The notes under the pieces are model-generated. The model saw only the letters and a list, made by a program, of their open reading frames with translations, had not been told where the DNA came from and searched no databases. 7,873 nucleotides of DNA from SIG673 sp964570105 (GTDB lineage: Bacteria > Bacillota > Clostridia > Oscillospirales > CAG-272): the NCBI GenBank assembly GCA_964570105.1, contig CAZMWM010000087.1, positions 1-7,873 of the forward strand, written 5' to 3'. Each line of letters begins with the position of its first letter. Position 1 is the stretch's first letter. Positions 7,519-7,873 of this stretch are shown piece by piece. A program made the translations under genes and the position numbers.

Positions 7519-7555
7519 GTTCTAACACAGACAGGGCGTACCTCTGTGATGGAAC
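7519..7555. other. Imperfect hairpin upstream of dnaE
   Basis: GTTC (7519-7522) pairs with GAAC (7552-7555) and CACAGA (7526-7531) with TCTGTG (7543-7548). A symmetrical 3x3 internal loop separates the two helices, and the terminal loop has 11 bases. There is no T tract on either side, so it is not a standard terminator. Lying upstream of the candidate dnaE promoter, it could be an operator-like element, part of a transcript read in the other direction, or chance. Confidence 0.3.
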
Positions 7556-7679
7556 AACAAAATCCCACCGCGAAGCTACACAGAAGTTTTTGCCAAGCTT
7601 TTTTCAAAAAGCGGCGCGGAGTTTGGGTGGTTGCAAATGTGACCAATGCGAAAGGAGACCTTATTCACGAATTTTTATT

Positions 7680-7873
7680 TAAGGCGCATAGCTTAGCGCT
7701 TACACAGCTCTGCTGTGTAAGCCACACTTCAAAGGCTTGCCTTTATAACCGAAGTTTACAACTTAGCGCGTAGCGTGGTTTTGCCACGCAAGCCACAGTT
7801 AGAAGGCTTGCCTTCGAGATTATAACTAAGTTTTATATCTTAGCGCTTACACAGCGGAGCTGTGTAAGCCACA
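7680..7873. repeat. Array of back-to-back hairpins in 70-77 bp units, continuing past the window end
   Basis: Two full units and the start of a third are visible. Each unit has the anchor TTAGCG (7693, 7763, 7840), a longer stem, the anchor AGCCACA (7720, 7791, 7867) and a small hairpin around AAGG-CTTG-CCTT (7731-7744, 7802-7815). In units 1 and 3 the long stem is the same 11 bp (GCTTACACAGC with its complement; 7698-7722 and 7845-7869), with loops TCT and GGA. In unit 2 it is a different stem, GCGTGG/CCACGC (7773-7789). The CTTA before each anchor also pairs upstream: TAAG (7680-7683) in unit 1, AAGTT/AACTT (7752-7764) in unit 2 and CTAAG/CTTAG (7826-7843) in unit 3. The last anchor ends exactly at 7873, so the array is very probably cut. 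There is no sign of coding. Confidence 0.72.

Larger units (their letters stand above)
7446..7679. other. Non-coding region upstream of dnaE
   Basis: No convincing gene is found on either strand. Next to dnaE the stretch is A+T-rich and holds the G-rich ribosome site and a candidate promoter. Further out come an imperfect hairpin (7519-7555), a weak palindrome GCTTTTTTCAAAAAGC (7597-7612) and an orphan Shine-Dalgarno-like AAAGGAG (7651-7657) with no ATG, GTG or TTG at a usable distance. The hairpin array begins at about 7680. Confidence 0.6.

Noticed and set aside
7519..7560. A tRNA or riboswitch upstream of dnaE
   Set aside because: There is no T-arm signature, acceptor pairing or recognised aptamer core; only a simple imperfect hairpin is visible.
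7477..7773. Plus-strand open frame of 98 codons across the region upstream of dnaE
   Set aside because: Its start overlaps the dnaE promoter region, it has no ribosome site, and its last third merely translates the hairpin array.
7680..7873. CRISPR array
   Set aside because: The units are palindromic throughout, with unequal spacing and no unique spacers of 30-40 bases between identical repeats.

Overview
The window looks like a chromosomal segment of a low-to-mid G+C Gram-positive bacterium, most likely a Clostridia-type (Bacillota) commensal. The evidence is a dnaE product with a Bacillota-like PHP domain and C-terminal tail, strong purine-rich Shine-Dalgarno sites, a near-consensus housekeeping promoter, a tRNA with encoded CCA, and carbohydrate-active genes in the neighbourhood. 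No marker here fixes genus or family. Base composition is about 50% G+C across all three large genes, so none stands out as recently acquired.

Layout, left to right. (1) Positions 1-53 are the 3' part of a tRNA-Gly(GCC), closed by a perfect hairpin terminator (53-90). (2) Positions 91-165 hold three short hairpins in a row with a 24-25 bp period. (3) A clear promoter (208-236) drives a plus-strand SGNH/GDSL-type hydrolase gene (351-1328). (4) A hairpin with T runs on both sides (1355-1404) serves as a shared terminator between this gene and the next, which converges on it. (5) Minus-strand glycoside hydrolase family 2 gene (1473-3623). (6) Minus-strand dnaE, DNA polymerase III alpha subunit (3705-7445), 81 bp upstream of the GH2 gene. 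(7) A 428-bp non-coding region (7446-7873) with a candidate dnaE promoter, an imperfect hairpin and, at 7680-7873, a second array built of back-to-back hairpins that runs off the window end.

How the genes may work together: the SGNH hydrolase and the GH2 enzyme both lack signal peptides and are convergent neighbours. They could act on a decorated oligosaccharide inside the cell (esterase plus exo-glycosidase), but this is inference from proximity only. dnaE is a replication gene with no evident functional link to them. The most unexplained material is the two hairpin arrays, in which spacer sequences are conserved while stem sequences change on both arms together. This suggests that the folded shape, in RNA or single-stranded DNA, is what is kept.
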